Source: Hydractinia symbiolongicarpus
Lineage: Eukaryota > Cnidaria > Hydrozoa > Anthoathecata > Hydractiniidae
Direction of reading: 5' to 3'
DNA: 64,000 bases
NCBI RefSeq assembly: GCF_029227915.1
Contig: NC_079886.1
Span: forward strand, 3,162,001 to 3,226,000
Each line of letters opens with the position of its first letter. Positions within the stretch are counted from its first letter, which is position 1. A program made the translations under genes and the position numbers. Below, piece by piece: positions 50,709-62,773 of the stretch. The notes below the pieces were generated by a model. The model searched no databases. It saw nothing but the letters and a program-made list of their open reading frames with translations, and had not been told where the DNA came from.

Positions 50709-50911
50709 ATGAGACTTGTAGTTTTCAAAAATGTTTGCATTACTGATGAGACGCTGAATAAAAGAAGTTTAATCGCCGGTAAACGAAAACCCGCGATTTC
50801 CCGTAAATCCCGTACTCGGCCCGTATAGTCAAAGGTATACAAAGAAAGTACTCAGGGAGTAAACTTATTTTCCGAAAGATATTTTAAATTATTTTTTCAC
50901 CGCTAAAACGC
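50709..50911. repeat. Chimeric e/c monomer, junction of the 9.45-kb duplication
   Basis: The left part is e of the 1,813-bp HOR (GTTTGCATTACTG). From about 50,750-50,776 it becomes c of the 2,003-bp HOR (CGGTAAACG, TACTCGG, CAAAGGTATAC). The switch lies in the shared GACGCTGAATAAAAGAAG block. It joins the end of copy A to the start of copy B. Confidence 0.92.
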
Positions 50912-52307
50912 ATGAGACTTGTAGTTTTCAAAAATGTTTTCATTTTTGATGAGACGCTAAATAAAACAAGTTTATTCGCCGGCAAACGAAAACCCGCGAT
51001 TTCCCGTAAATCCCGGACACGACCCGTATAATCAAAAGTATACAAAGAAAGTACCCAGGGAGTAAACTCATTTCTCGAACGATTTTTTAAATTATCTTTT
51101 CACCACTAAAACGCATGAGACTTGTGGTTTTCAAAAATGTTTTCATTACTGATGAGACGCCGAATGAAAGCAGTTTAATCGCCGACAACTGAAAACCCGC
51201 TTTTCCCGTAAATCCCTGGCTCGGCCCGTATAGTTGAATGTATACAAAGAAAGTACCCTGTGAATAAAATCATTTTCAGAACGATTTTTTAAATGATTTT
51301 TCACCACTAAAACGCATGAGACTTGTAGTTTTCAACAATGTTTTCATTTTTGATGAGACGCTAAATAAGACAAGTTTAATCGCCGGCAAACGAAAACCCG
51401 CGATTTCCCGTAAATCCCCGACACGACCCGTATAATCAAAAGTATACAAAGAAAGTACTCAGGGAGTAAACATATTTCCCGAAAGATATTTTAAATTATT
51501 TTTTCACCGCTAAAACGCATGAGACTTGTAGTTTTCAAAAATGTTTACATTTTTGATGAGACGCCGAATGAAAGCAGTTTAAACGCCGACAACCGAAAAC
51601 CTGCTTTTTCCGTAAATCCCTGGCTTGGCCCGTATAGTTGAATGTATACAAAGAAAGTACCCTGTGAATAAACTCATTTTCAGAACGATTTTATAAATTA
51701 TTTTTTCAGCACTAAAACGCATGATACTTGTAGTTTTCAAAAATGTTTTCATTTCTGAGGAGACGCTGAATAAATGAAGTTTAATCGCCGGCAAACGAAA
51801 ACCCGCGATTTCCCGTAAATCCCGGGCTTAGCCCGCATAGTCGAATGTATATAAAGAAAGTACTCAGGGAGTAAACTTATTTTCCGAACGATATTTTAAA
51901 TTATTTTTTCACCACTAAAACGCATGAGACTTGTAGTTTTCAAAAATATTTTCATTTTTGATGAGACGCTGAATGAAGGAAGTTTAATCGCCGGGAAAAA
52001 AACCCTCGCGATTTCCCGTTAATCCCGGTCTCTGCCCGTATAGTCAAAAGTATACAAAGGGAGTAAACTCATTTCCCGAACGATTTTTTAAATTATTTTT
52101 TCACCACTAAAACGCATGAGACTTGTAGTTTTCAAAAATATTTTCATTTTTGATGAGACGCTGAATGAAGGAAGTTTAATCGCCGGGAAAAAAACCCTCG
52201 CGATTTCCCGTTAATCCCGGTCTCTGCCCGTATAGTGAAAAGTATACAAAGGGAGTAAACTCATTTCCCGAACGATTTTTTAAATTATTTTTTCATCATT
52301 AAAACGC
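50912..52307. repeat. HOR unit 9, partial d-e'-f-b'-h-g-g
   Basis: Monomers at 50,912, 51,115, 51,316, 51,519, 51,721, 51,924 and 52,116. The double g and TATAGTGAAAAG identify it as the duplicate of unit 5. Confidence 0.91.
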
Positions 52308-54117
52308 ATGAGATTTGTAGTTTTCAAAAATGTTTTCATTTTTGATGAGACGCTGAATGAAAGAAGTTTGATCTCCGGCAAACGTAAACCCGGGATTTCC
52401 TGTAAATCCCGAACTTGGCCCGTATAGTCGAATGTATAAAAGAAAGTACCCAGGGAGTAAACTGATTTCCCGAACGATTTTTCAAATTATTTCTGCAGCA
52501 CTAGAACGAATGAGACTTGTAGTATACAAAAATGTTTACATTTTTGATGAGACGCCGAATGAAAGCTGTTTAATCGCCGACAACCGAAAACCCGCTTTTC
52601 CCGTAAATCCCTGGCTTGGCCCATATAGTTGAATGAATACAAAGAAAGTACCCTGCGAATAAACTCATTTTCACAACGATTTTTTAAATTATTTTTTCAC
52701 CACTAAAACGCATGAGACTTGTAGTTTTCAAAAATGTTTTCATTTTTGAGAAGACGCTGAATAAAAGAAGTTTAATCGCCGGTAAACGAAAACCCGCGAT
52801 TTCCCGTAAATCCCGTACTCGGCCCGTATAGTCAAAGGTATACAAAGAAAGTACTCAGGGAGTAAACTTATTTTCCGAAAGATATTTTAAATTATTTTTT
52901 CACCGCTAAAACGCATGAGACTTGTAGTTTTCAAAAATGTTTTCATTTTTGATGAGACGCTAAGTAAAACAAGTTTATTCGCCGGCAAACGAAAACCCGC
53001 GATTTCCCGTAAATCCCGGACACGACCCGTATAATCAAAAGTATACAAAGAAAGTACCCAGGGAGTAAACTCATTTCTCGAACGATTTTTTAAATTATCT
53101 TTTCACCACTAAAACGCATGAGACTTGTAGTTTTCAAAAATGTTTTCATTACTGATGAGACGCCGAATGAAAGCAGTTTAATCGCCGACAACTGAAAACC
53201 CGCTTTTCCCGTAAATCCCTGGCTCGGCCCGTATAGTTGAATGTATACAAAGAAAGTACCCTGTGAATAAAATCATTTTCAGAACGATTTTTTAAATGAT
53301 TTTTCACCACTAAAACGCATGAGACTTGTAGTTTTCAACAATGTTTTCATTTTTGATGAGACGCTAAATAAGACAAGTTTAATCGCCGGCAAACGAAAAC
53401 CCGCGATTTCCCGTAAATCCCCGACACGACCCGTATAATCAAAAGTATACAAAGAAAGTACTCAGGGAGTAAACATATTTCCCGAAAGATATTTTAAATT
53501 ATTTTTTCACCGCTAAAACGCATGAGACTTGTAGTTTTCAAAAATGTTTACATTTTTGATGAGACGCCGAATGAAAGCAGTTTAAACGCCGACAACCGAA
53601 AACCTGCTTTTTCCGTAAATCCCTGGCTTGGCCCGTATAGTTGAATGTATACAAAGAAAGTACCCTGTGAATAAACTCATTTTCAGAACGATTTTATAAA
53701 TTATTTTTTCAGCACTAAAACGCATGATACTTGTAGTTTTCAAAAATGTTTTCATTTCTGAGAAGACGCTGAATAAATGAAGTTTAATCGCCGGCAAACG
53801 AAAACCCGCGATTTCCCGTAAATCCCGGGCTTAGCCCGCATAGTCGAATGTATATAAAGAAAGTACTCAGGGAGTAAACATATTTTCCGAACGATATTTT
53901 AAATTATTTTTTCACCACTAAAACGCATGAGACTTGTAGTTTTCAAAAATATTTTCATTTTTGATGAGACGCTGAATGAAGGAAGTTTAATCGCCGGAAA
54001 AAAACCCTCGCGATTTCCCGTTAATCCCGGTCTCTGCCCGTAAAGTCAAAAGTATACAAAGGGAGTAAACTCATTTCCCGAACGATTTTTTAAATTATTT
54101 TTTCACCATTAAAACGC
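52308..54117. repeat. 9-mer HOR unit 10 (1,810 bp)
   Basis: P, b, c, d, e', f, b', h, g with a single short g. It carries CCCATATAG in b, as units 4, 6 and 7 do, but lacks the ACTTGGGCCG of unit 7. One of units 6 and 7 is thus absent from copy B. Confidence 0.92.
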
Positions 54118-55331
54118 ATGAGATTTGTAGTTTTCAAAAATGTTTTCATTTTTGATGAGACGCTGAATGAAAGAAGTTTGATCTCCGGCAAACGTAAACC
54201 CGGGATTTCCTGTAAATCCCGAACTTGGCCCGTATAGTCGAATGTATAAAAAAAAGTACCCAGGGAGTAAACTGATTTCCCGAACGATTTTTCAGATTAT
54301 TTCTGCAGCACTAGAACGAATGAGACTTGTAGTATTCAAAAATGTTTACATTTTTGATGAGACGCCGAATGAAAGCTGTTTAATCGCCGACAACCGAAAA
54401 CCCGCTTTTCCCGTAAATCCCTGGCTTGGCCCGTATAGTTGAATGAATACAAAGAAAGTACCCTGCGAATAAACTCATTTTCACAACGATTTTTTAAATT
54501 ATTTTTTCACCACTAAAACGCATGAGACTTGTAGTTTTCAAAAATGTTTTCATTTTTGAGAAGACGCTGAATAAAAGAAGTTTAATCGCCGGTAAACGAA
54601 AACCCGCGATTTCCCGTAAATCCCGTACTCGGCCCGTATAGTCAAAGGTATACAAAGAAAGTACTCAGGGAGTAAACTTATTTTCCGAAAGATATTTTAA
54701 ATTATTTTTTCACCGCTAAAACGCATGAGACTTGTAGTTTTCATAAATGTTTTCATTTTTGATGAGACGCTAAGTAAAACAAGTTTATTCGCCGGCAAAC
54801 GAAAACCCGCGATTTCCCGTAAATCCCGGACACGACCCGTATAATCAAAAGTATACAAAGAAAGTACCCAGGGAGTAAACTCATTTCCCGAACGATTTTT
54901 TAAATTATCTTCTCACCACTAAAACGCATGAGACTTGTAGTTTTCAAAAATGTTTTCATTACTGATGAGACGCCGAATGAAAGCAGTTTAATCGCCGACA
55001 ACTGAAAACCCGCTTTTCCCGTAAATCCCTGGCTCGGCCCGTATAGTTGAATGTATACAAAGAAAGTACCCTGTGAATAAAATCATTTTCAGAACGATTT
55101 TTTAAATGATTTTTCACCACTAAAACGCATGAGACTTGTAGTTTTCAAAAATGTTTTCATTTTTAAGAAGACGCTGAATAAAAGAAGTTTAATCGCCGGC
55201 AAACGAAAACCCGCGATTTTCCGTAAATCCCGTACTCGGCCCGTATAGTCAAAAGTATACAAAGAAAGTACTCAGGGAGTAAACTCATCTCCCGAACGAT
55301 ATTTTAAATTATTTTATCACCACTAAAACGC
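54118..55331. repeat. HOR unit 11 partial (P-b-c-d-e') plus j2
   Basis: Monomers at 54,118, 54,320, 54,522, 54,725, 54,928 and j2 at 55,129. GTATAAAAAAAAG, TTTTTCAGATT and TTCATAAATG match unit 8. The b has GTAGTATTC where unit 8 has GTAGTATAC, one of the few differences. Confidence 0.9.
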
Positions 55332-57144
55332 ATGAGACTTGTAGTTTTCAACAATGTTTTCATTTTTGATGAGACGCTAAATAAAACAAGTTTAATCGCC
55401 GGCAAACGAAAACCCACGATTTCCCGTAAATCCCGTACTCGGCCTGTATAGTCAAAAGTATACAAAGAAAGTACCCAGGGAGTAAACTCATTTCCGGAAC
55501 GATTTTTTAAATTATTTTTTCACCACTAAAACGCATGAGACTTGTAGTTTTCAAAAATGTTTTCATTTTTGATGAGACGCTGAATGAAGGAAGTTTAATC
55601 GCCGGGAAAAAAACCCCGCGATTTCCCGTTAATCCCGATCTCTGCCCGTATAGTCAAAAGTATACAAAGGGAGTAAACTCATTTCCCGAACGATTTTTTA
55701 AATTATTTTTTCACCATTAAAACGCATGAGATTTGTAGTTTTCAAAAATGTTTTCATTTTTGATGAGACGCTGAATGAAAGAAGTTTGATCTCCGGCAAA
55801 CGTAAACCTGGGATTTCCTGTAAATCCCGAACTTGGCCCGTATAGTTGACTGAATACAAAGAAAGTACCCTGTGAATAAACTCATTTTCACAACGATTTT
55901 TTAAATTATTTTTTCACCACTAAAACGCATGAGACTTGTAGTTTTCAAAAATGTTTTCATTTTTGAGAAGACGCTGAATAAAAGAAGTTTAATCACCGGT
56001 AAACGAAAACCCGCGATTTCCCGTAAATCCCGTACTCGGCCCGTATAGTCAAAGGTATACAAAGAAAGTACTCAGGGAGTAAACATATTTCCCGAAAGAT
56101 ATTTTAAATTATTTTTTCACCGCTAAAACGCATGAGACTTGTAGTTTTCAAAAATGTTTTCATTTTTGAGAAGACGCTGAATAAAAGAAGTTTAATCACC
56201 GGTAAACGAAAACCCGCGATTTCCCGTAAATCCCGTACTCGGCCCGTATAGTCAAAGGTATACAAAGAAAGTACTCAGGGAGTAAACATATTTCCCGAAA
56301 GATATTTTAAATTATTTTTTCACCGCTAAAACGCATGAGACTTGTAGTTTTCAAAAATGTTTTTATTTTTGATGAGACGCTAAGTAAAACAAGTTTATTC
56401 GCCGGCAAACGAAAACCCGCGATTTCCCGTAAATCCCAGACACGACCCGTATAATCAAAAGTATACAAAGAAAGTACCCAGGTTGTAAACTCATTTCCCG
56501 AACGATTTTTTAAATTATCTTTTCATCACTAAAACGCATGAGACTTGTAGTTTTCAAAAATGTTTGCATTACTGATGAGACGCTGAATAAAAGAAGTTTA
56601 ATCGCGGGCAAACGAAAACTCGGGATTTCCTGTAAATCCCGAACTTGGCCCGTATAGTCGAATGTATAAAAGAAAGTACCAAGGGAGTAAACTGATTTCC
56701 CGAACGATTTTTCAAATTAATTCTGCACCACTGGAACGAATGAGACTTGTAGTATTCAAAAATGTTTACATTTTTGATGAGACGCCGAATGAAAGCAGTT
56801 TAATCGCCGACAACCAAAAACCCGCTTTTCCCGTAAATCCCTGGCTCGGCCCGTATAGTTGAATGTATACAAAGAAAGTACCCTGTGAATAAAATCATTT
56901 TCAGAACGATTTTTTAAATGATTTTTTTACCACTAAAACGCATGAGACTTGTAGTTTTCAAAAATGTTTTCATTTTTGAGAAGACGCTGAATAAAAGAAG
57001 TTTAATCGCCGGCAAACGAAAACCCGCGATTTCCCGTAAATCCCGTACTTGGCCCGTGTAATCAAAAGTATACAAATAAAGTACTCAGGGAGTAAACTCA
57101 TTTTCCGAACGATTTTTTAAATTATTTTATCACCACTAAAACGC
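55332..57144. repeat. 1,813-bp HOR copy 3: (f/i) fusion and duplicated c
   Basis: Monomers at 55,332 (f front with CCCACGATT, i back with TACTCGGCCTG), 55,535 (g), 55,726 (P'), 55,929 (c), 56,132 (c again), 56,335 (d), 56,538 (e), 56,740 (b) and 56,942 (j). One monomer was lost by the f/i fusion and one gained by duplicating c, so the unit keeps 1,813 bp. Confidence 0.92.
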
Positions 57145-58957
57145 ATGAGACTTGTAGTTTTCAACAATGTTTTCATTTTTGATGAGACGCTAAATAAAAC
57201 AAGTTTAATCGCCGGCAAACGAAAACCCACGATTTCCCGTAAATCCCGGGCTTAGCCCGCATAGTCGAATGTATATAAAGAAAGTACTCAGGGAGTAAAC
57301 TTATTTCCCGAGCGATATTTTAAACTATTTTTTCACCACTAAAACGCATGACACTTGTAGTTTTCAAAAATGTTTTCATTTTTGATGAGACGCTAAATAA
57401 AAGAAGTTTAATCGCCGGCAAACGAAAACCCGCGATTTCCCGTAAATCCCGTACTCGGCCTGTATAGTCAAAAGTATACAAAGAAAGTACCCAGGGAGTA
57501 AACTCATTTCCGGAACGATTTTTTAAATTATTTTTTCACCACTAAAACGCATGAGACTTGTAGTTTTCAAAAATGTTTTCATTTTTGATGAGACGCTGAA
57601 TGAAGGAAGTTTAATCGCCGGGAAAAAAACCCCGCGATTTCCCGTTAATCCCGATCTCTGCCCGTATAGTCAAAAGTATACAAAGGGAGTAAACTCATTT
57701 CCCGAACGATTTTTTAAATTATTTTTTCACCATTAAAACGCATGAGATTTGTAGTTTTCAAAAATGTTTTCATTTTTGATGAGACGCTGAATGAAAGAAG
57801 TTTGATCTCCGGCAAACGTAAACCTGGGATTTCCTGTAAATCCCGAACTTGGCCCGTATAGTTGACTGAATACAAAGAAAGTACCCTGTGAATAAACTCA
57901 TTTTCACAACGATTTTTTAAATTATTTTTTCACCACTAAAACGCATGAGACTTGTAGTTTTCAAAAATGTTTTCATTCTTGAGAAGACGCTGAATAAAAG
58001 AAGTTTAATCACCGGTAAACGAAAACCCGCGATTTCCCGTAAATCCCGTACTCGGCCCGTATAGTCAAAGGTATACAAAGAAAGTACTCAGGGAGTAAAC
58101 ATATTTCCCGAAAGATATTTTAAATTATTTTTTCACCGCTAAAACGCATGAGACTTGTAGTTTTCAAAAATGTTTTTATTTTTGATGAGACGCTAAGTAA
58201 AACAAGTTTATTCGCCGGCAAACGAAAACCCGCGATTTCCCGTAAATCCCAGACACGACCCGTATAATCAAAAGTATACAAAGAAAGTACCCAGGGTGTA
58301 AACTCATTTCCCGAACGATTTTTTAAATTATCTTTTCATCACTAAAACGCATGAGACTTGTAGTTTTCAAAAATGTTTGCATTACTGATGAGACGCTGAA
58401 TAAAAGAAGTTTAATCGCGGGCAAACGAAAACTCGGGATTTCCTGTAAATCCCGAACTTGGCCCGTATAGTCGAATGTATAAAAGAAAGTACCAAGGGAG
58501 TAAACTGATTTCCCGAACGATTTTTCAAATTAATTCTGCACCACTGGAACGAATGAGACTTGTAGTATTCAAAAATGTTTACATTTTTGATGAGACGCCG
58601 AATGAAAGCAGTTTAATCGCCGACAACCAAAAACCCGCTTTTCCCGTAAATCCCTGGCTCGGCCCGTATAGTTGAATGTATACAAAGAAAGTACCCTGTG
58701 AATAAAATCATTTTCAGAACGATTTTTTAAATGATTTTTTTACCACTAAAACGCATGAGACTTGTAGTTTTCAAAAATGTTTTCATTTTTGAGAAGACGC
58801 TGAATAAAAGAAGTTTAATCGCCGGCAAACGAAAACCCGCGATTTCCCGTAAATCCCGTACTTGGCCCGTGTAATCAAAAGTATACAAATAAAGTACTCA
58901 GGGAGTAAACTCATTTTCCGAACGATTTTTTAAATTATTTTATCACCACTAAAACGC
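57145..58957. repeat. 1,813-bp HOR copy 4 (complete 9-mer)
   Basis: Monomers at 57,145 (f), 57,348 (i), 57,551 (g), 57,742 (P'), 57,945 (c, CATTCTTGAG), 58,148 (d), 58,351 (e), 58,553 (b) and 58,755 (j). It matches copy 1 closely. Confidence 0.92.
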
Positions 58958-60150
58958 ATGAGACTTGTAGTTTTCAACAATGTTTTCATTTTTGATGAGA
59001 CGCTAAATAAAACAAGTTTAATCGCCGGCAAACGAAAACCCGCGATTTCCCGTAAATCCCGGACACGACCCGTATAATCAAAAGTATACAAAGAAAGTAC
59101 CCAGGGAGTAAACTTATTTCCGGAACGATTTTTTAAATTATTTTTTCACCACTAAAACGCATGAGACTTGTAGTTTTCAAAAATGTTTTCATTTTTGATG
59201 AGACGCTGAATGAAGGAAGTTTAATCGCCGGGAAAAAAACCCCGCGATTTCCCGTTAATCCCGATCTCTGCCCGTATAGTCAAAAGTATACAAAGGGAGT
59301 AAACTCATTTCCCGAACGATTTTTTAAATTATTTTTTCACCATTAAAACGCATGAGATTTGTAGTTTTCAAAAATGTTTTCATTTTTGATGAGACGCTGA
59401 ATGAAAGAAGTTTGATATCCGGCAAACGTAAACCCGGGATTTCCTGTAAATCCCGAACTTGGCCCGTATAGTTGACTGAGTACAAAGAAAGTACCCTGTG
59501 AATAAACTCATTTTCCGAACGATTTTTTAAATTATTTTATCACCACTAAAACGCATGAGACTTGTAGTTTTCAACAATGTTTTCATTTTTGATGAGACGC
59601 TAAATAAAACAAGTTTAATCGCCGGCAAACGAAAACCCGCGATTTCCCGTAAATCCCGGACACGACCCGTATAATCAAAAGTATACAAAGAAAGTACCCA
59701 CGGAGTAAACTTATTTCCGGAACGATTTTTTAAATTATTTTTTCACCACTAAAACGCATGAGACTTGTAGTTTTCAAAAATGTTTTCATTTTTGATGAGA
59801 CGCTGAATGAAGGAAGTTTAATCGCCGGGAAAAAAACCCCGCGATTTCCCGTTAATCCCGATCTCTGCCCGTATAGTCAAAAGTATACAAAGGGAGTAAA
59901 CTCATTTCCCGAACGATTTTTTAAATTATTTTTTCACCATTAAAACGCATGAGATTTGTAGTTTTCAAAAATGTTTTCATTTTTGATGAGACGCTGAATG
60001 AAAGCAGTTTAAACGCCGACAACCGAAAACCCGCTTTTTCCGTAAATCCCTGGCTTGGCCCGTATAGTTGAATGTATACAAAGAAAGTACCCTGTGAATA
60101 AACTCATTTTCAGAACGATTTTATAAATTATTTTTTCAGCACTAAAACGC
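58958..60150. repeat. 597-bp 3-mer duplication and chimeric monomers
   Basis: Monomers at 58,958 (f front, d back, tail TTATTTCCGG), 59,161 (g), 59,352 (P' front, j back with CATTTTCCG and TTTTATCACC), 59,555 (f/d again), 59,758 (g) and 59,949 (P front, b' back). The f/d-g pair repeats at 597 bp (three monomers). Private GATATCC (59,414) and CCCACGGAG (59,698) distinguish the copies. Confidence 0.88.
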
Positions 60151-60961
60151 ATGAGACTTGTAGTTTTCAAAAATGTTTTCATTTCTGAGAAGACGCTGAA
60201 TAAAAGAAGTTTAATCGCCGGCAAACGAAAACCCGCGATTTCCCGTAAATCCCGGGCTTAGCCCGCATAGTCGAATGTATATAAAGAAAGTACTCAGGGA
60301 GTAAACTTATTTTCCGAACGATATTTTAAATTATTTTTTCACCACTAAAACGCATGGGACTTGTAGTTTTCAACAATGTTTTCATTTTTGATGAGACGCT
60401 AAATAAAACAAGTTTAATCGCCGGCAAACGAAAACCCGCGATTTCCCGTAAATCCCGGGCTTGGCCCGTATAGTGGAATGTATATAAAGAAAGTACCCTG
60501 TGAGTAAACTCATTTCCCGAACGATTTTTCAAATTATTTCTGCAGCACTAGAACGAATGAGACTTGTAGTATCCAAAAATGTTTACATTTTTGATGAGAC
60601 GCCGAATGAAAGCAGTTTAATCGCCGACAACCAAAAACCCGCTTTTCCCGTAAATCCCTGGCTCGGCCCGTATAGTTGAATGTATACAAAGAAAGTACCC
60701 TGTGAATAAAATCATTTTCAGAACGATTTTTTAAATGATTTTTTTACCACTAAAACGCATGAGACTTGTAGTTTTCAAAAATGTTTTCATTTTTGATGAG
60801 ACGCTAAATAAAAGAAGTTTAATCGCCGGCAAACGAAAACCCGCGATTTCCCGTAAATCCCGTACTCGGCCTGTATAGTCAAAAGTATACAAAGAAAGTA
60901 CTCAGGGAGTAAACTCATTTTCCGAACGATTTTTTAAATTATTTTATCACCACTAAAACGC
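60151..60961. repeat. Mixed monomers h-(f/P)-b-i
   Basis: Monomers at 60,151 (h), 60,354 (f front with ATGGGACTTG, tail of P with CTGCAGCACTAG), 60,557 (b, GTAGTATCC) and 60,759 (i front with a TTTTATCACC tail). The f/P chimera at 60,354 is the only one of its kind here. No gene is seen. Confidence 0.82.
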
Positions 60962-62773
60962 ATGAGACTTGTAGTTTTCAACAATGTTTTCATTTTTGAT
61001 GAGACGCTAAATAAAACAAGTTTAATCGCCGGCAAACGAAAACCCGCGATTTCCCGTAAATCCCGGGCTTGGCCCGTATAGTCAAAAGTATACAAAGGGA
61101 GTAAACTCATTTCCCGAACGATTTTTTAAATTATTTTTTCACCATTAAAACGCATGAGATTTGTAGTTTTCAAAAATGTTTTCATTTTTGATGAGACGCT
61201 GAATGAAAGAAGTTTGATCTCCGGCAAACGTAAACCCGGGATTCCCTGTAAATCCCGAACTTGGCCCGTATAGTCGAATGTATAAAAGAAAGTACCCAGG
61301 GAGTAAACTGATTTCCCGAACGATTTTTCAAATTATTTCTGCAGCACTAGAACGAATGAGACTTGTAGTATTCAAAAATGTTTACATTTTTGATGAGACG
61401 CCGAATGAAAGCTGTTTAATCGCCGACAACCGAAAACCCGCTTTTCCCGTAAATCCCTGGCTTGGCCCGTATAGTTGAATGAATACAAAGAAAGTACCCT
61501 GTGAATAAACTCATTTTCACAACGATTTTTTAAATTATTTTTTCACCACTAAAACGCATGAGACTTGTAGTTTTCAAAAATGTTTTCATTTTTGAGAAGA
61601 CGCTTGATAAAAGAAGTCTAATCGCCGGTAAACGAAAACCCGCGATTTCCCGTAAATCCCGTACTCGGCCCGTATAGTCAAAGGTATACAAAGAAAGTAC
61701 TCAGGGAGTAAACTTATTTCCCGAAAGATATTTTAAATTATTTTTTCACCGCTAAAACGCATGAGACTTGTAGTTTTCAAAAATGTTTTCATTTTTGATG
61801 AGACGCTAAGTAAAACAAGTTTATTCGCCAGCAAACGAAAACCCGCGATTTCCCGTAAATCCCGGACACGACCCGTATAATCAAAAGTATACAAAGAAAA
61901 TACCCAGGGAGTAAACTCATTTCCCGAACGATTTTTTAAATTATCTTTTCACCACTAAAACGCATGAGACTTGTAGTTTTCAAAAGTGTTTTCATTACTG
62001 ATGAGACGCTGAATAAAAGAAGTTTAATCGCGGGCAAACGAAAACCCGGGATTTCCTGTAAATCCCGAACTTGGCCCGTATAGTCGAATGTATAAAAGAA
62101 AGTACCAAGGGAGTAAACTGATTTCCCGAACGATTTTTCAAATTATTTCTGCACCACTGGAACGAATGAGACTTGTAGTATTCAAAAATATTTACATTTT
62201 TGATGAGACGCCGAATGAAAGCAGTTTAATCGCCGACAACTGAAAACCCGCTTTTCCCGTAAATCCCTGGCTCGGCCCGTATAGTTGAGTGTATACAAAG
62301 AAAGTACCCTGTGAATAAAATCATTTTCAGAACGATTTTTTAAATGATTTTTTCACCACTAAAACGCATGAGACTTGTAGTTTTCAAAAATGTTTTCATT
62401 TTTGAGAAGACGCTGAATAAAAGAAGTTTAATCGCCGGCAAACGAAAACCCGCGATTTCCCGTAAATCCCGTACTCGGCCCGTATAGTCAAAAGTATACA
62501 AAGAAAGTACTCAGGGAGTAAACTCATTTCCCGAACGATATTTTAAATTATTTTTTCACCACTAAAACGCTTGAGACTTGTAGTTTTCAAAAATGTTTTC
62601 ATTTTTGATGAGACGCTAAATAAAAGAAGTTTAATCGCCGGCAAACGAAAACCCGCGATTTCCCGTAAATCCCGTACTCGGCCTGTATAGTCAAAAGTAT
62701 ACAAAGAAAGTACTCAGGGAGTAAACTCATTTTCCGAACGATTTTTTAAATTATTTTATCACCACTAAAACGC
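60962..62773. repeat. 1,812-bp 9-mer HOR copy 1 (f-P-b-c-d-e-b-j-i)
   Basis: Monomers at 60,962 (f, 192 bp), 61,154 (P), 61,356 (b), 61,558 (c, CGCTTGATAAAAG), 61,761 (d, CGCCAGC), 61,964 (e), 62,166 (b, CAACTGAAAACC), 62,368 (j) and 62,571 (i, CGCTTGAGAC). The order and CGCCAGC and CGCTTGAGAC marks link it to 17,327 and 25,169. Confidence 0.92.

Larger units (their letters stand above)
41298..50749. repeat. ~9.45-kb segmental duplication, copy A
   Basis: Starts within the c at 41,257 and ends within the e at 50,709. It holds units 5-8 of the 2,003/1,810-bp HOR, the j2 bridge and 1.6 units of the 1,813-bp HOR. Its left part matches copy B at an offset of 9,452 bp and its right part at 7,642 bp; the difference, 1,810 bp, is one 9-mer. 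Confidence 0.9.
50750..58392. repeat. ~9.45-kb segmental duplication, copy B (one 9-mer shorter)
   Basis: Repeats copy A in the same orientation. Units at 50,912-52,307 (double g, TATAGTGAAAAG), 52,308-54,117 (9-mer) and 54,118-55,128 (partial) stand for units 5, 6/7 and 8. The right end is approximate, because the original array and the copy cannot be told apart beyond the e at 58,351. Confidence 0.88.

Noticed and set aside
50750-50776. Assembly misjoin at the e/c chimera
   Set aside because: It cannot be excluded from sequence alone, but the joint is in monomer register inside a block shared by both types and resembles other chimeras in the array, so I kept it as a biological joint pending read support.
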